A stretch of 64,000 bases of DNA from Leadbettera azotonutricia ZAS-9 (lineage in GTDB: Bacteria > Spirochaetota > Spirochaetia > Treponematales > Breznakiellaceae). Under the pieces are notes generated by a model that made no database searches, had not been told where the DNA came from, and saw only the letters and a program-made list of their open reading frames with translations. Below are positions 62,656-64,000 of the stretch, piece by piece. The DNA lies in NCBI RefSeq assembly GCF_000214355.1, contig NC_015577.1, positions 3,587,389-3,651,388 on the forward strand, read 5' to 3'. A program made the translations under genes and the position numbers. How positions within the stretch are numbered: the first letter of the stretch is position 1; every line of letters starts with the position of its first letter.

Positions 62656-64000
62656 TATTATTACTGACGACAAGCTTCATGAAGAATGCGGGGTCTTCGG
62701 CGTCTATCTCAACGACCCCAGCCGGGATGCAGCGTCCCTGGTCTACTACGGTCTCCTCTCCCTCCAACACCGGGGACAGGAGAGCGCCGGCATAGCCGCA
62801 ACCAAAGACAAGGCCATAGAATACCGCAAGGGCATGGGCCTTGTAAGCGATGTCTTTACGCCTGAAATTCTCGAACAGATAAAGGGGTCGTCTGCGGTAG
62901 GTCATGTACGTTACTCCACCATGGGTTCCAGCACTATTGATAACGCCCAGCCTTTTGTGAGCCGCTTCAAGCTCGGTTCCATTGCAGTAGCCCACAACGG
63001 TACTCTCACCAATGCCAACGTGGTGCGGGAACTTCTTGAGGACGCAGGCATAGGTTTTACTTCCTCAAGCGACAGCGAAGTAATCGTCAACCTCATTGCC
63101 AAAAATTATAAAAAAGGCCTTGAGCGGGCTTTAACCGACACCATACAGTTCATCAAAGGTTCTTACGCCCTGGCTGTGCTCACCGACGAAGTCCTTGTAG
63201 GTGCGAGAGACCCCAACGGCATACGGCCCCTCTGCCTGGGCCAGCTCGACGGCGGATGGATACTCGCAAGCGAGTCCTGCGCAATTGACGCTATAGGCGG
63301 CAAATTTGTCCGCGACATCGAACCCGGCGAAGTGGTGATCATAGGCAAAGATCAGGTACTCACCTTCTCGTTCAGCGAAAAAACCCGCCGGGCGGTCTGC
63401 TCCTTTGAATATGTTTACTTTGCCCGCCCCGACAGCATCATCGACAAGGTTGATGTTTACGGCGCACGCATAAGAGCCGGAGAAATCCTCGGCAGGGAAT
63501 CTGCGGTCGCGGCGGATTTAGTCATAGGCGTCCCCGATTCCGGCATACCCGCCGCCATAGGCTACGGCAGGGCCACCAAAACACCCTACGGCCTGGGCAT
63601 TGTTAAAAGCAAATATGTGGGCCGTACCTTCATCTCCCCCAATCAAATCCAGCGGGAAAAAGCAGTGTCCGTAAAACACAATGTCATTGCCAGTGAAGTC
63701 AAAGACAAGCGTGTGGTGATCATAGACGATTCCATAGTGCGGGGCACCACAAGCCGCCGTCTGGTAGCAATATTGAAAGGCGCAGGCGCAAAAGAAGTGC
63801 ATATCCGCGTATGTTCCCCGCCGGTGCGCTGTCCCTGTTATTTTGGCATCGACACCCCCCACCGCAAGGACCTCATCAGCAACGGCAACAGCGTCAGTGA
63901 ACTCTGCCGTTCCCTGGGCGCCGACAGCCTTGCCTTTATTTCCGTCGAGGGCCTCCTCGAAGCCCTGGACGGCCAGGGCGGCTATTGCCTCGGCTGCTTC
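62630..64000 (+). CDS. purF: amidophosphoribosyltransferase, C-terminus beyond window
   Basis: 457 codons visible of a usual ~470-500. An N-terminal propeptide ([18 protein letters not shown]) precedes the catalytic Cys in [34 protein letters not shown] and [11 protein letters not shown] are the Ntn-glutaminase motifs. The PRPP loop is [31 protein letters not shown] and YCLGCF give late cysteines that often hold an iron-sulfur cluster. It is the first committed step of purine synthesis. The start is TTG at 62630 with AAAGGA six bases before; no ATG fits. It overlaps purC. Confidence 0.95.
   Translation, partial: MKSSTVLDDIITDDKLHEECGVFGVYLNDPSRDAASLVYYGLLSLQHRGQESAGIAATKDKAIEYRKGMGLVSDVFTPEILEQIKGSSAVGHVRYSTMGSSTIDNAQPFVSRFKLGSIAVAHNGTLTNANVVRELLEDAGIGFTSSSDSEVIVNLIAKNYKKGLERALTDTIQFIKGSYALAVLTDEVLVGARDPNGIRPLCLGQLDGGWILASESCAIDAIGGKFVRDIEPGEVVIIGKDQVLTFSFSEKTRRAVCSFEYVYFARPDSIIDKVDVYGARIRAGEILGRESAVAADLVIGVPDSGIPAAIGYGRATKTPYGLGIVKSKYVGRTFISPNQIQREKAVSVKHNVIASEVKDKRVVIIDDSIVRGTTSRRLVAILKGAGAKEVHIRVCSPPVRCPCYFGIDTPHRKDLISNGNSVSELCRSLGADSLAFISVEGLLEALDGQGGYCLGCF

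Noticed and set aside
1-64000. CRISPR arrays, tRNA or rRNA genes
   Set aside because: No regularly spaced repeat, cloverleaf or rRNA sequence was recognised on reading; a covariance-model scan was not possible.

Overview
The window looks like a chromosome segment of a host-associated anaerobic spirochete, most likely a Treponema-type lineage such as those of termite guts. The basis is the ~580-residue archaeal/eukaryote-type PheT that spirochetes carry, YesM/YesN regulators with Lpl-type sugar ABC genes, glycyl-radical metabolism, and plant-polymer glycosidases. Species is inference. No rRNA, tRNA or CRISPR array was recognised.

Layout. 1-6.4 kb: MATE transporter (cut by the window edge), ODC-like decarboxylase, pheT, DRB0094-type RNA ligase, bacteriohemerythrin and a divergent pair of small regulators. 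6.5-8.2 kb: self-regulated TetR gene, a dead alpha/beta hydrolase and a decayed toxin-antitoxin pair. 8.2-11.2 kb: GH38 alpha-mannosidase and a short-chain dehydrogenase stump. 11.2-22.9 kb: a mostly AT-rich accessory island with an orphan HK97-type phage capsid gene in a four-gene operon ending in a coiled-coil/J-domain protein, an MBL hydrolase, a second J-domain protein, an intact IS256-family element with target duplication, a membrane/coiled-coil protein, a WYL regulator and a GmrSD-type restriction enzyme. 23-34 kb: tex, a Fic gene between 39-bp direct repeats, MutT, the Hen1-Pnkp RNA-repair pair, and a MATE-MarR-macrodomain operon. 34-48.5 kb: chemoreceptor, heterodimeric ABC exporter, RsmG, then a sugar regulon (YesM-type kinase, GH36, binding protein, two permeases, YesN-type regulator). 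48.5-53.5 kb: a decayed zone with toxin-antitoxin genes, URO-D-type methyltransferase, sugar isomerase and several gene fragments. 53.5-64 kb: GH2 beta-mannosidase, glycyl-radical activase and enzyme, UxaE, a ferredoxin-type reductase and purE-purC-purF.

How it works together. GH38, GH2, GH36, the sugar transporter, the isomerase and UxaE indicate scavenging of mannosides, galactosides and hexuronates. Hen1-Pnkp plus the DRB0094-type ligase suggest strong RNA repair, which fits a window with several toxin or nuclease genes.

Most novel observations: the orphan capsid/J-domain operon with its own promoter-operator; recurrent leaderless-type promoters with the -10 hexamer 6-8 nt from the start codon; an 11-bp phased operator at a ribbon-helix-helix gene; the repeat-flanked Fic insertion; and a conserved 32-nt element upstream of two genes of the sugar regulon. 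All calls are from reading the sequence; no database search was made.
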